From NCBI RefSeq assembly GCF_900110465.1, contig NZ_FODV01000031.1, forward strand, positions 1-32,729: a stretch of DNA of 32,729 nucleotides. Direction: 5' to 3'. The position numbers and the translations under genes are program-made. How positions within the stretch are numbered: the first letter of the stretch is position 1; the number at the start of each line of letters is the position of its first letter. This DNA comes from Halogranum amylolyticum. GTDB lineage: Archaea; Halobacteriota; Halobacteria; Halobacteriales; Haloferacaceae. Positions 1 to 7,918 of this stretch are shown piece by piece. A model generated the notes under the pieces. It had not been told where the DNA came from, searched no databases, and saw nothing but the letters and a program-made list of their open reading frames with translations.

Positions 1-260
1 CGTTCGTAGATCCGGTTGGGCTTGCGGCGGTGAATCGCCGCAAGCCCTTCCTCAGCAAATCGGTGCCGCGTGCGCTGGACGGTAGCGGGGCTACAGTCCA
101 GCGCGTCACTGATTTTCGGATCCGTCCAGCCTTCATCGGCTTTCAGTAAGATCCGTGCCCGCGTGAGTTTCCGAGTGCTTTCCTGGCCGGCTGAGATAAG
201 AGCCTTCAGCTCAGCCCGCTCTTCATCAGAGAGTTCCACGAGATACTTCTTCCTTGCCAT
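1..260 (-). CDS. IS630-type transposase, N-terminal part (cut by window edge)
   Basis: Reading the minus strand from the ATG at 260 gives about 86 residues beginning MARKKYLVELSDEERAEL and running off the left edge. It contains the helix-turn-helix region seen at the N terminus of IS630/Tc1-type transposases: a stretch STRKLTRARILLKADEGW, then SDALDCSPATVQRTRHRF, then EEGLAAIHRRKPNR. In the family this part binds the element's ends, and the DDE catalytic domain follows; here the catalytic part lies outside the window, so it is unknown whether the gene is intact. Base composition is lower in GC than the main genes. The terminal inverted repeat should lie between 261 and 315, because the next gene starts at 316, but I could not place it. 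The family call rests on recognisable motifs, not on an alignment. Confidence 0.8.
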   Translation of the reverse strand, partial: MARKKYLVELSDEERAELKALISAGQESTRKLTRARILLKADEGWTDPKISDALDCSPATVQRTRHRFAEEGLAAIHRRKPNRIYE

Positions 261-315
261 GATCTCCCCCGAATTCCTGCATCTAAGACGCTAGCAGAGG
301 AGATAGCCTTAGCGA

Positions 316-633
316 ATGAGAATTGACGGAACACTAGTCCGAAAAGATGGGCAGTCACACGAAGAATTCCTCAGGTACTGGGAGAACGAACACGCCCCAA
401 TCGCAAAAGAACTTCCTGGCCTGGTCAAATATACGATCGACTATCCGACGGCACCTGAAAAGTCCGCCTACGATGGTATCGCACAACTGTATTTCGAGGA
501 TATGCAGGCACTAAAGGAGGCTTTCACTTCCGAAGCTGGTGAGAAAGTACAGGAGGATGCGACCAACTTCATTGACGTCGAACAGGGGCCGACGCTGTAC
601 CTCGAAGAGTCGGTCCAGGTGGACTATGTGTAG
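316..633 (+). CDS. EthD-like dimeric alpha-beta barrel protein
   Basis: A 105-residue acidic protein. The opening MRIDGTLVRKDGQSHEEF, the following YWENEHAPIAKELPGLVKY and the later IAQLYFEDMQALKEAF are the hallmarks of EthD-like ferredoxin-fold proteins, which form small dimeric barrels; members include accessory proteins of ether or aromatic degradation and many of unknown role. The length is normal for the family, and a stop codon (TAG at 310-312) lies two codons upstream in frame, so the ATG at 316 is the best start. The gene sits just 55 bases from the start of the IS630-type transposase on the other strand, so its promoter is probably inside or replaced by the element's end. Its GC content is clearly lower than the metabolic genes to the right, suggesting acquired DNA. 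No specific substrate can be inferred. Confidence 0.75.
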   Translation: MRIDGTLVRKDGQSHEEFLRYWENEHAPIAKELPGLVKYTIDYPTAPEKSAYDGIAQLYFEDMQALKEAFTSEAGEKVQEDATNFIDVEQGPTLYLEESVQVDYV

Positions 634-812
634 TTTTTCGTCTGTACCTCTTAGTGCTTAAGAAAGTTATTCACCGATAGACCATCCGTCTTCGGTTAAG
701 ACGCTGAATCAAGAGACTGTGCTCTGTTGACGAAGTTATCGTGGTAGACCGCGTGGGGGGAGAATCAGTACATCACAAAGCCGGCTAGTTGAGACGTCTG
801 CTTGCAGAAGGT

Positions 813-1966
813 GTGTCTAAAACCCAGCAAGCAAACGATGAAATCCACGAGGATCAACTCCTTAACTTCGTCGTCAACTCCCTTAACGAAGAAGTTTCTC
901 TCACTCTCGCTGAAAACGACAAACTTGATGTTGAAGACATCTACGAGGTCCTCGTGGGCGCCTGCGCCGACGAGACCTCGGTCTCAACGCTCTGTGAGAA
1001 CAGCAAAGATGTACCTCACGAATATTCGGTCCTCTACCACCTCCGAACCAGGTTCGACCTGGAGACGCTCGAACAAATTGGCAACACCTCCTTCAAAAAG
1101 ACGTTCTCGACGTCCCCCCGAGCAGGTGGAGGTCCGCAACGACCTCCACCTGCGGCCCTACTATGGCGACGAAGACGACACGGACGGCCTCTATCATTCC
1201 CAAGCGAAGCGTGGAACGATCGCGTTCCACGCCTACGCGACACTCTGAGCGCGTGTAAAGAACAAACGCTCAGCTGGCGGTGTTGCCGTCGATCAGACGG
1301 CGCACCGCCAGCAGTGTCCTCGCAGAGTTTCTTGGGATCCTCGACTGCCTTGACCTTGACGTTAAGGCCGTCTACCTTGACCGCGAATTCTACGATAGCA
1401 AGTGTTTGACGCTGCTTCAGGCACACAACCACGCCTACGTCATGCCAATTGTCCGCTGGGGAAAGACAATCAAGCAAGAACTCTCGAAAGGCTGGTGTCG
1501 CGTGATTCAGCACGATATGACGGCGAACTCGACGGTCACAGCTGGACCGTCGAGTTTCCCATCTACATCGACTGTACCTACCAGAATGGGCGGTACGACG
1601 ACCATGGCGTGGCGCGTCACGGCTACGCCGCTGACGCGCCGTTCATCGACTCATCACGAGACGCTCGATACCACTATGCGAAACGTTTCGGTATCGAGGC
1701 CAGCTACCGCCTCTCCGAGCAGAGTATTGCGACGACCTCGACACAGAATCCGGTCGTACGGCTGCTGTACGTCGTGGTGAGGTTGCTGTTGCAGAACGTC
1801 TAGCGGTATCTGCACTGGGAGTACGTGGCGACGCCCCACGGTGGGGGGCGTCGCCTCTGGCAGTGGTCGTTCAAGGAGTCCATCAACATGGTTCGTGGGG
1901 ATGGCCCGACGCACAGCGAGGCCCGTCCTCGCGAACCGACCACCAGACGACCGGTTTACCCGGTAA
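813..1966 (+). pseudogene. Decayed ISH3-family transposase
   Basis: Pieces of one transposase can be read in order by changing frame. GTG at 813 gives MSKTQQANDEIHEDQLLNF and continues to IGNTSFKK near 1100; the frame then shifts to read EQVEVRNDLHLRPYYGDE and ends at an in-frame TGA at 1246-1248; ARVKNKR follows in the same frame. Another shift near 1275 restores SSVLAEFLGILDCLDLDVK with VYLDREFYDSKCLTLLQAH. A shift near 1525 gives LDGHSWTVEFPIYIDCTY and RYHYAKRFGIEASYRLSEQ, then a TAG replaces the expected Trp codon at 1801-1803. The tail shifts again near 1895. At least four frameshifts and two stops make it non-functional. The parts match my memory of the haloarchaeal ISH3 transposase family (DDE type). 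Exact insertion-sequence ends were not found. Confidence 0.85.
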
Positions 1967-2174
1967 CTCTCGACCGGGCTAGCTTGTGGTGTTGAGTGGC
2001 GACGCTGTCGCGTCGGCGGCTGACCACCGCCGACAGCGACGGCTCTGCATCGATTCGTCCATGACTCCCTCGTCGAGATCATCAGTGAAACCGCTCCGAC
2101 ACAGCACTCAGGCTTCAGAAATGGTTAGTCGAGGATGCTTTGTGAGGTACTGATACTGGCTCTCTCGGCCGACG
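1967..2174. other. Non-coding stretch after the transposase remnant
   Basis: No convincing reading frame. It should contain the right end of the decayed ISH3 element, but no clean terminal repeat matching sequence near 700-740 could be recognised, in keeping with the decay of the gene itself. Confidence 0.4.
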
Positions 2175-2209
2175 GGATTATAAATCCAGCCGGAGCCCAC
2201 ACTTTTTAG
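2175..2209 (+). promoter_or_regulatory. Promoter of thiolase operon with overlapping inverted repeat
   Basis: Two TATA-like elements precede the ATG at 2233. The upstream one (TTATAAAT, 2178-2185) sits inside a perfect 5-base inverted repeat, GGATT-ATA-AATCC (2175-2187). The second (TTTTTAG, 2203-2209) lies 24-30 bases before the ATG, the spacing of a leaderless haloarchaeal transcript. The inverted repeat may be a regulator site. Confidence 0.5.
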
Positions 2210-2232
2210 TCATCTATCCGCTTCGATAGTGT

Positions 2233-3408
2233 ATGACCGATGCATACGTGATCGGCGCCGGACAGTCGGATTTTGGGTCGTTTCCGTCGGAGACGTACCG
2301 ATCGCTGTTCGACGACGCGTTCGACGAGGCGCTCGAGAGTATCGATACCGACTTCGACACCGACCGGATCGACGAGGCGTTCCTCGGGACGCTCGGCGTC
2401 GGTGGCCGGCAGCTGGGGCTGAGCGGTCCGGCCGTAACCGAACATCTCGGACTGCACGGGATCCCGACGACGCGCGTCGAGAACGCCTGTGCCGCCTCAG
2501 GGTACGCGCTCCGGCAGGCGGTGATGGCCGTTCGGTCCGGGATGGCGGACGTCGCGCTCGCGGGGGGGTACGAGGTGATGACGGACATGAGCTCCGACCA
2601 CACGAAGTGGTGGCTCGGCGTGAGCGGCGAGACGGAGTGGGAACGGCTCTCCGGAACGACGTTCGCGGGCGTCTACGCCCAGATGGCCAGCGCTTACATG
2701 CGCGAGTACGGGGCCGAGAAGGAGGACCTCTCCCGTGTCGCGGTCAAGAACCACGGCAACGGCGCGCAGAACCCGCACGCGCAACTCGGCTTCGAGTGTA
2801 CCCTCGAAGATGCGATGAACGCACCGGACGTGGCCGCGCCGCTGAACCTCTATCACTGCTGTCCGACGACCGACGGGGCGAGCGCCGTCATCGTCGCCAA
2901 CGAGTCAATCGCACACGAACTCTCCGACGAACCGATCCGCGTCGCTGGGGCGGGTGCGGCCAGCGGTCGCGTCGGGCTGTTCCAGCGCGACTCGCTGACG
3001 AGCATCCCGGCGTCGCAGACGGCCGCCGACAGCGCATACGAGGAAGCAGGGATCTCACCCGACGACCTCGACTTCGCGGAGGTACACGACTGCTTCGCCA
3101 TCGCCGAACTCGTCGCCTACGAGGACTTGGGCTTCTGTGAGCGCGGCGAGGCGCCGCGGCTCCTCCGCGACGGCGTCACTGATCCGGACGGGGAGCTCCC
3201 GGTCAACACCTCCGGCGGCCTCAAGTCCAAGGGTCACCCCATCGGTGCGACGGGGACCGGACAGGTCGTCGAGGCGTTCGCCCAACTCCGCGGCGAGGCC
3301 CACGTGCAGGTAGACGACCCGAGCGTCGGGATCACACACAACGTCGGCGGCTCCGGCGGTGGCGTCACCGTCCACGTCTTCGAGCGGGTCGACGGGGGTG
3401 CGCGATGA
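2233..3408 (+). CDS. Thiolase-family protein (SCP-x/archaeal type)
   Basis: A 391-residue thiolase-fold protein starting MTDAYVIGAGQSDFG. The nucleophilic Cys is visible at residue 86 in ENACAASG; the second His motif is EVHDCFA (His285, Cys287); the C-terminal active-site loop is GGLKSKGHPIGATG with His335. A complete set of catalytic motifs suggests a working enzyme that forms or cleaves 3-ketoacyl-CoA, in the cytoplasm. This subgroup resembles the archaeal acetoacetyl-CoA thiolase and the SCP-x/lipid-transfer thiolases, which commonly work with a DUF35 OB-fold protein. Here the next gene, overlapping by four bases (ATGA), carries exactly such a DUF35 domain, so the two are very probably translationally coupled and form a complex. 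The TATA box 25-30 bases upstream supports the start. The real substrate is unknown; it need not be acetyl-CoA. Confidence 0.9.
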   Translation: MTDAYVIGAGQSDFGSFPSETYRSLFDDAFDEALESIDTDFDTDRIDEAFLGTLGVGGRQLGLSGPAVTEHLGLHGIPTTRVENACAASGYALRQAVMAVRSGMADVALAGGYEVMTDMSSDHTKWWLGVSGETEWERLSGTTFAGVYAQMASAYMREYGAEKEDLSRVAVKNHGNGAQNPHAQLGFECTLEDAMNAPDVAAPLNLYHCCPTTDGASAVIVANESIAHELSDEPIRVAGAGAASGRVGLFQRDSLTSIPASQTAADSAYEEAGISPDDLDFAEVHDCFAIAELVAYEDLGFCERGEAPRLLRDGVTDPDGELPVNTSGGLKSKGHPIGATGTGQVVEAFAQLRGEAHVQVDDPSVGITHNVGGSGGGVTVHVFERVDGGAR

Positions 3409-4823
3409 GTTCGCACCGCGGTCTCGTCTCGACGGGCGTGTACGTCCCGCGACAGCGTCTCTCCGGCGACGAGATTCGGGACGCGTGGGGCACCTCCGCG
3501 CCGGTGTCGCGGGCGGCCGTCCCGGCGGCCGACGAGGACACGCTCACGATGGCCGTCGCCGCGGCACGCGACGCCCTCGAGGACAGCGCCGTCGCTGCCG
3601 ACGATGTCGGACACGTCGGGCTCGCGACGACGACGCCCCCGCTAGAGGAAGGTGAGTTCGCGCCGCAGGCTGCCGAAGCGCTCGGTCTCGCCGACGACTG
3701 CCGACTCGAGACGGCGACGCAGAGCACCGCGGCCGGTGCGGACGCGTTGCGGTCGGCAGCGACGGCGGACGCCCCCGCGCTCGCCGTCGTCGCAGACGCC
3801 CCCGTTGGAGACCCCGCGGAGGTCGGACAGCGCGTCGGTGCCGGCGCCGCCGCGTTCCTGTTCGCCGATGACGGGGCAGTGACGCTCGTCGATATGGCGA
3901 CGCGCTCCCGCGACGCACCGGGGATCCGGTTCCGCGAACGGGGCAGCGAGACCGTCGCCGAACCGGGTATCACGACGTACGAACGGGGGGCGATCCGCGA
4001 GTTGGTCGCCGCCTCCGTCGAGGCGCTCGACGTCGACCACGACGCCGTCACTGGAACGAGTTTCTACCAGCCGACGCCGGACATCCCCCACCGGATCGCA
4101 CGGGCACTGCCGTACGGCGGGGAGATCGTCGAGCGAGGGACGCTCGTCGACGAGGTCGGGGACGCCGGGACGGCGACGCCGGCGCTCGGGCTGTTGGCGG
4201 CGCTCGACGAGAGCGACCCCGGTTCCGTGACCGTCGCCGGTTTCTTCGGCAGCGGCGCGACGGCGACCGCGCTCGCCTTCGAGACCCGGGAGTCACTCAC
4301 GACGGGGGTCGACGAGGTCGTCGACGGCGGGACGGACGTCTCGTACACGATCGCGCTGCGCGAGCGAGGGACGCTCGGGGAGACGGACGTCGCCGGCGGC
4401 GGTGCTCACGTCAGCCTCCCCTCGTGGCAGCGGACGGTCCCGCAACGGTACCGACTCGTGGCCGGGCAGTGTCCCGAGTGCGGGGCGATCGCGTTCCCGC
4501 CGGAGGGTGCCTGTCCTCGCTGCCACGAGCGCGTCACCTTCACTGACGTCGAACTCCCCCGCACCGGTGAGGTCGTCGCCGTGACGACGATCGGACAGGG
4601 CGGTGCGCCGCCGGAGTTCGTCGAACTCCAGCGACGTGACGGCCCGTTCGCCGTTGCTATCGTCGAGATTGCGGTCGAGGGAGAGACGGCACGGTTCCCC
4701 GTGCAGCTGACCGACTGCGAACCGGACGCGGTGTCGGTCGGCGACCGCGTCGTCGGTCGGTTCCGTCGCATCTACAGCACCGAAGGCGTCGCCCGCTACG
4801 GGCTGAAGTTCACTCCCGAGTGA
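3405..4823 (+). CDS. HMG-CoA synthase-like domain fused to DUF35 zinc-ribbon/OB-fold
   Basis: A 472-residue fusion. Residues about 1-340 have the fold pattern of HMG-CoA synthase/ketoacyl synthase III (start SSHRGLVSTGVYVPRQRLS; C-terminal half with VTVAGFFGSGATATALAF). Residues about 345-472 are a DUF35 unit: a zinc ribbon with Cys356, 359, 370 and 373 (CPECG and CPRCH) followed by an OB fold (GEVVAVTTIGQGG; GDRVVGRFRR). Where catalytic members have a Cys, this protein reads ETATQSTAAGADAL, and no Cys exists between residues 100 and 355. The family's FH-x-P motif reads FYQPTPDIP, a Tyr for the His. The synthase half is therefore probably not an HMG-CoA synthase and may act as a scaffold for the thiolase encoded just upstream (ATGA overlap). 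DUF35 proteins are known to bridge thiolase and synthase and to bind acyl-CoA. Confidence 0.85.
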   Translation: MSSHRGLVSTGVYVPRQRLSGDEIRDAWGTSAPVSRAAVPAADEDTLTMAVAAARDALEDSAVAADDVGHVGLATTTPPLEEGEFAPQAAEALGLADDCRLETATQSTAAGADALRSAATADAPALAVVADAPVGDPAEVGQRVGAGAAAFLFADDGAVTLVDMATRSRDAPGIRFRERGSETVAEPGITTYERGAIRELVAASVEALDVDHDAVTGTSFYQPTPDIPHRIARALPYGGEIVERGTLVDEVGDAGTATPALGLLAALDESDPGSVTVAGFFGSGATATALAFETRESLTTGVDEVVDGGTDVSYTIALRERGTLGETDVAGGGAHVSLPSWQRTVPQRYRLVAGQCPECGAIAFPPEGACPRCHERVTFTDVELPRTGEVVAVTTIGQGGAPPEFVELQRRDGPFAVAIVEIAVEGETARFPVQLTDCEPDAVSVGDRVVGRFRRIYSTEGVARYGLKFTPE

Positions 4824-5000
4824 GGCGGGTCGAGGGGTCGTCTTTCCGCCGCCTCGCCGCTTCGCGACGAGAAGAAGACCCAGCGAGAGGTCGCGAAAGT
4901 CGCACAGGTGACGATTTGAATGCGCTATCAGAGGCAACTCGATGCGATGGTCACGGACTGCCGTCGCCGCCAGCGGCTCTCACCCCTCGGAGCTGGGGGA

Positions 5001-5010
5001 TTTATTATCG
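5001..5010 (+). promoter_or_regulatory. TATA box of hotdog-domain gene
   Basis: TTTATTATCG centred about 28 bases before the GTG at 5032. This fits a leaderless transcript starting at or beside that GTG and is the reason for preferring it over the in-frame ATG at 4942, which lies upstream of the box. Confidence 0.6.
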
Positions 5011-5031
5011 GTTCCCACCGCTTCACACAGT

Positions 5032-5877
5032 GTGCGAACCATCGACAACCACGACGTCCGGTTCGGTGAGCTCGTCGGTCCGCTCGTCCACGGTGCACGG
5101 TTCTTCGACTGGGAACTCGTCTCGACGCAGGTCGTCACCGAGGCGTTTGACCACGCCTTCGAGGACATCGTCGACGCGGGCGGTATCCCGTACGCGCCCG
5201 TCGTCGCAACGACGAGCGTCCACCGCTATCCCGGCTTCCGCGATACGGTGACCGTCGAGACGACACCGATCTCCGTCGGCCAGAGCAGCGTCGAGTTGCT
5301 CTACGAGATGACCGACGCCGACGGCGACCCGTTGGCGACCGCGCGAATCACACACATCACCATTGCCCCGGAAGGTGGCGCACAACCGCTCACCGAGACG
5401 ACACGGACGGCGTTCCACGACGCGCTCGAGGAGGTCGACCCCGACGTCGGCCCGCGTGAGTCCGACGGTGAGGACGGAGCGTGGCCTTCCTTCACCGAAA
5501 CCTTCGACGTCCGCGGACCGCACGTCGAGGGGTCGGAACTGGCCTACTTCGAGGAGTATCCGCGGTTCGCCGACGTCGCACTTGAACGCTTCCTCGAGTC
5601 GACGGGGACGTCCCTCGACGTGCTCCGCGAAGACAGTCAGCCGTTCCGCCTGCGCGACTGGCGCTGGGAGTTCGTCTCCCCGGTGCAGTACGAGTCGACG
5701 CTCACCGTCGAGTCTGACGTCCGCGCCGTCACCGATGAGACGGTTCGGGTGCACCACCGCCTCGAGATCGACGACCGCGTCAGCATCGAGGGGGTCATCG
5801 AGTACGGGAACTTCGACGAAGAGGGGACTCCGATCCCGTTCACGCCTGCGATGCGGGAACCGTTCGTCGCGGAGTGA
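5032..5877 (+). CDS. Double-hotdog acyl-CoA thioesterase/hydratase-like protein
   Basis: A 281-residue protein from the GTG at 5032 (MRTIDNHDVRFGELVGP). It appears to hold two hotdog domains: residues about 5-125, with the helix region ELVSTQVVTEAFDHAFEDIV and the strand region YPGFRDTVTVETTPISVGQSSVELLYEM, and residues about 165-281, with EEYPRFADVALERFLESTG and YESTLTVESDVRAVTDETVRVHHRLE. That pattern occurs in acyl-CoA thioesterases of the 4-hydroxybenzoyl type; no catalytic residue can be fixed by eye. It lies about 210 bases after the thiolase/HMGCS-DUF35 pair with its own TATA box, so it is probably a co-functional but separately transcribed gene that releases or hydrates an acyl-CoA product of the same pathway. 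The longer start at 4942 would add 30 residues of poor character. Confidence 0.7.
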   Translation: MRTIDNHDVRFGELVGPLVHGARFFDWELVSTQVVTEAFDHAFEDIVDAGGIPYAPVVATTSVHRYPGFRDTVTVETTPISVGQSSVELLYEMTDADGDPLATARITHITIAPEGGAQPLTETTRTAFHDALEEVDPDVGPRESDGEDGAWPSFTETFDVRGPHVEGSELAYFEEYPRFADVALERFLESTGTSLDVLREDSQPFRLRDWRWEFVSPVQYESTLTVESDVRAVTDETVRVHHRLEIDDRVSIEGVIEYGNFDEEGTPIPFTPAMREPFVAE

Positions 5878-6420
5878 CCTGCTGGGCACCCTTTGAGACG
5901 GTGCGAGGGTTCCTCGTTGAGACGACAGTGTCCCTGCCGGTCACCCTCTCTCACTCCGGTGTTCGCTCGAAACCTACCAGAGATCACCGCCAGTGTAAGC
6001 GGCAGTTCCCCCCTGATAGAGAATCTGATATCCGGACTCTCTAACCTTCGAGGTAACTACGCCGACCCCACATTTCGGGCGGTCGCCGGTTCCCCTCCTT
6101 GAATATTTGATGGATGTCTTGTACACTCTCTACTCGATTATCACCGACAAGATTGAATTAACTAGTATTATCGGGTCTAACCCAGTCTTTTCACAACTTC
6201 TATAGATAATCGGCGAAAGTTGCAAAGTATATAAGGTGAACAAATCCTGCAATAGGTTAGGGGTCTGAATACTATTACAACGAATTTCGTCTACGGAGCG
6301 CGACAGTCACGGCAATCGTCGGTTCGGTTGCTCGTTCTCTGAGAGTATGTCTACTACCGTCGTTGCTAGGTGAACGTACTCACCCTCGCTGTTATCTCCC
6401 TTGACCGCCAACATCGGTGC
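5878..6420. other. Long intergenic region, AT-rich in its right half
   Basis: No reading frame of protein-like composition. The segment about 6100-6290 is markedly richer in A and T than its surroundings and contains a strong isolated TATA box at 6228-6234. A second, weaker box (GTTATCT, 6391-6397) lies about 27 bases before the small gene at 6421 and is the more likely promoter for that gene. Confidence 0.5.
6228..6234 (+). promoter_or_regulatory. Strong orphan TATA box
   Basis: TATATAA preceded by purine-rich GCAAAG (BRE-like). Transcription would begin near 6255-6262. The nearest downstream start codon with support is at 6421, so it drives either a leader of about 160 bases or a separate small RNA. 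Confidence 0.45.
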
Positions 6421-6567
6421 ATGACAGTCACTGTCGAACTCGACGACGAACTCGCAGCGAGACTCGAGACGCATCTCGAAGAGGACGAGACCTACGAGGA
6501 ACTCATCGAAGAACTGGTCGGCATCTACGAGAGCAGTCGGTTCGTCCAAGAAGGGTACTCCGAGTAG
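6421..6567 (+). CDS. Small DUF7557-like protein
   Basis: A 48-residue, very acidic protein, MTVTVELDDELAARLETH followed by EDETYEELIEELVGIYESS. The pattern is one short strand (TVTVELDD) then two helices, like the small haloarchaeal proteins with a ribbon-helix-helix-type core that are annotated DUF7557 and resemble antitoxins. No toxin-like partner is adjacent: the gene to the right is on the opposite strand. The ATG at 6421 is chosen over an in-frame ATG at 6370 because the short form begins directly with the conserved strand and has a TATA-like GTTATCT about 27 bases upstream. Its role is unknown; DNA binding is possible, but positively charged residues are scarce. Confidence 0.65.
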   Translation: MTVTVELDDELAARLETHLEEDETYEELIEELVGIYESSRFVQEGYSE

Positions 6568-6688
6568 CAGTCGGACCGAGTGACATCGACCGAACCGTCG
6601 GTCGACTCGAACTCGTCACCACGCCGTGAACGTCGACAGCGGGCGTAGCGATGCGCCGGTCGGCCGGTTCGTTACGGACGTTTCGCGT

Positions 6689-7474
6689 TCAGTCACCCGC
6701 CGCAGCCTGCGAGTCCGACCCCATCTTCGCCGGGTTGCTCATCCCTTCTTTCACTCCGAAGTGGACGAGTGCGACGTTCACCGGCCACGCCACGACGAAC
6801 CCGACGGAGAGCGAGAACGCGAGCGCGGACCAAAACAGGAGCTCTCCCATGTGTGCCTCGGCAGCAAGCAAGAGGTCGGTTCCAATGGCGAAGACCTCCA
6901 TGATCGTGATCGAGGGGGTCTCGCTTAGGAGAGCGTCCCACGTCGCTTCTTTGAAACTCACGCCATCCTGCATGAGTGGGCCGATCGTCAACGCGTAGCC
7001 GAAGAGGTACGCGAACCCGAAGGTGATCGCTGCGACCCACCCGATAGTGAGCGCGAGGATCCCCTGTGCGAGCGTGATACCGACGACCTCGCCGGCGCCA
7101 CAGCCGGAGTAGCAGTGTGCGGTCGAACGAAACCCACGTCGCCACAGCGAGTCGTGGGAGATCTGCGTCCGCCCCGTGTACCAGTAGATCGCCAATCCGA
7201 ATGGTCCAGAGTACAGCACGACGAGCGTCCAGACTGCCTGCATCAGTGATGCGATCGCTTGGTTGTTCTTTCGGAGGTCCCACCACAGGACCCCGACCGA
7301 GAGCAAGACGAGTACCGCCCATGCACCGACGACGACCGGGTCCGAGAGAATCGGTTTGATCACCTCCCGCGCTGGTGCGAACGTGTGTTCGATCTGTTTG
7401 GCGACGCCCGATAGCCCACCTCCAGCGGCCAACGGAGTTATCGACTCGTTCACAGCTGAGTGCCGAACGGACAT
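6689..7474 (-). CDS. DUF4396 integral membrane protein
   Basis: A 261-residue membrane protein starting MSVRHSAVNESITPL. About five membrane segments can be seen: VVVGAWAVLVLLSVGVLW (residues ~47-64), a stretch ending LVVLYSGPFGLAIYWY, a long one covering ILALTIGWVAAITFGFAYLF, one at ITIMEVFAIGTDLLLAAE and one at ALAFSLSVGFVVAWPVNVAL. The motif FRSTAHCYSGCGAGEVVG, with two Cys and a His, is the signature region of DUF4396 and could bind a metal. The function of the family is unknown. It lies downstream of the persulfide dioxygenase-type and sulfite oxidase-type genes on the same strand but after a 444-base gap with its own TATA box, so any link to sulfur metabolism is only positional. Confidence 0.8.
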   Translation of the reverse strand: MSVRHSAVNESITPLAAGGGLSGVAKQIEHTFAPAREVIKPILSDPVVVGAWAVLVLLSVGVLWWDLRKNNQAIASLMQAVWTLVVLYSGPFGLAIYWYTGRTQISHDSLWRRGFRSTAHCYSGCGAGEVVGITLAQGILALTIGWVAAITFGFAYLFGYALTIGPLMQDGVSFKEATWDALLSETPSITIMEVFAIGTDLLLAAEAHMGELLFWSALAFSLSVGFVVAWPVNVALVHFGVKEGMSNPAKMGSDSQAAAGD

Positions 7475-7498
7475 ACTCGTCTCTTGCTACGGGCGGCG

Positions 7499-7506
7499 CT
7501 TTTAGG
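7499..7506 (-). promoter_or_regulatory. TATA box of DUF4396 gene
   Basis: On the minus strand the sequence CTAAAAGC lies about 25-32 bases upstream of the ATG at 7474, the distance expected for a leaderless transcript. Confidence 0.5.
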
Positions 7507-7918
7507 TGTGTTGTGGCTATGATTACAAACGTGCGGAACGACACCCGCGAGCGACGCTCCCGGTCAGCGACGTCCGGCATCTTCGGCGCCTGCGGTAGTT
7601 CTCTGCTTCTTTCGAGCGGGACCTTCCTCTGCGAGACGCCGGGTACTCGTCGATTGTGCGGCTCCGAACCCGGTGGTGTCGGTGTCTTTCGACGGCGAGC
7701 GTTTTAGAATCAAAAGCTCCTCTGACCTCTCCTTCAGATCAGCGCCTTCGACGATTTCTGAGCCGTCCGTAGCGTGAGTCTATGAGTCGGCACCGTCGAC
7801 GCCCGTTGATCGATCGGGCCGGACTGACGATGCGACCGGCGTAGAGAAGATCAGTGTCGATTGCGGTCTGACGACTCGATCGACGGAAACGAAACTCCCC
7901 TCGAACACCGCCGCGGCG
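7507..7918. other. Intergenic stretch without recognised gene
   Basis: About 410 bases between the DUF4396 promoter and the end of the rhodanese/MBL gene. Open frames here have arginine- and serine-rich translations typical of wrong-frame reading of GC-rich DNA. No repeat or RNA gene was recognised. Confidence 0.4.
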
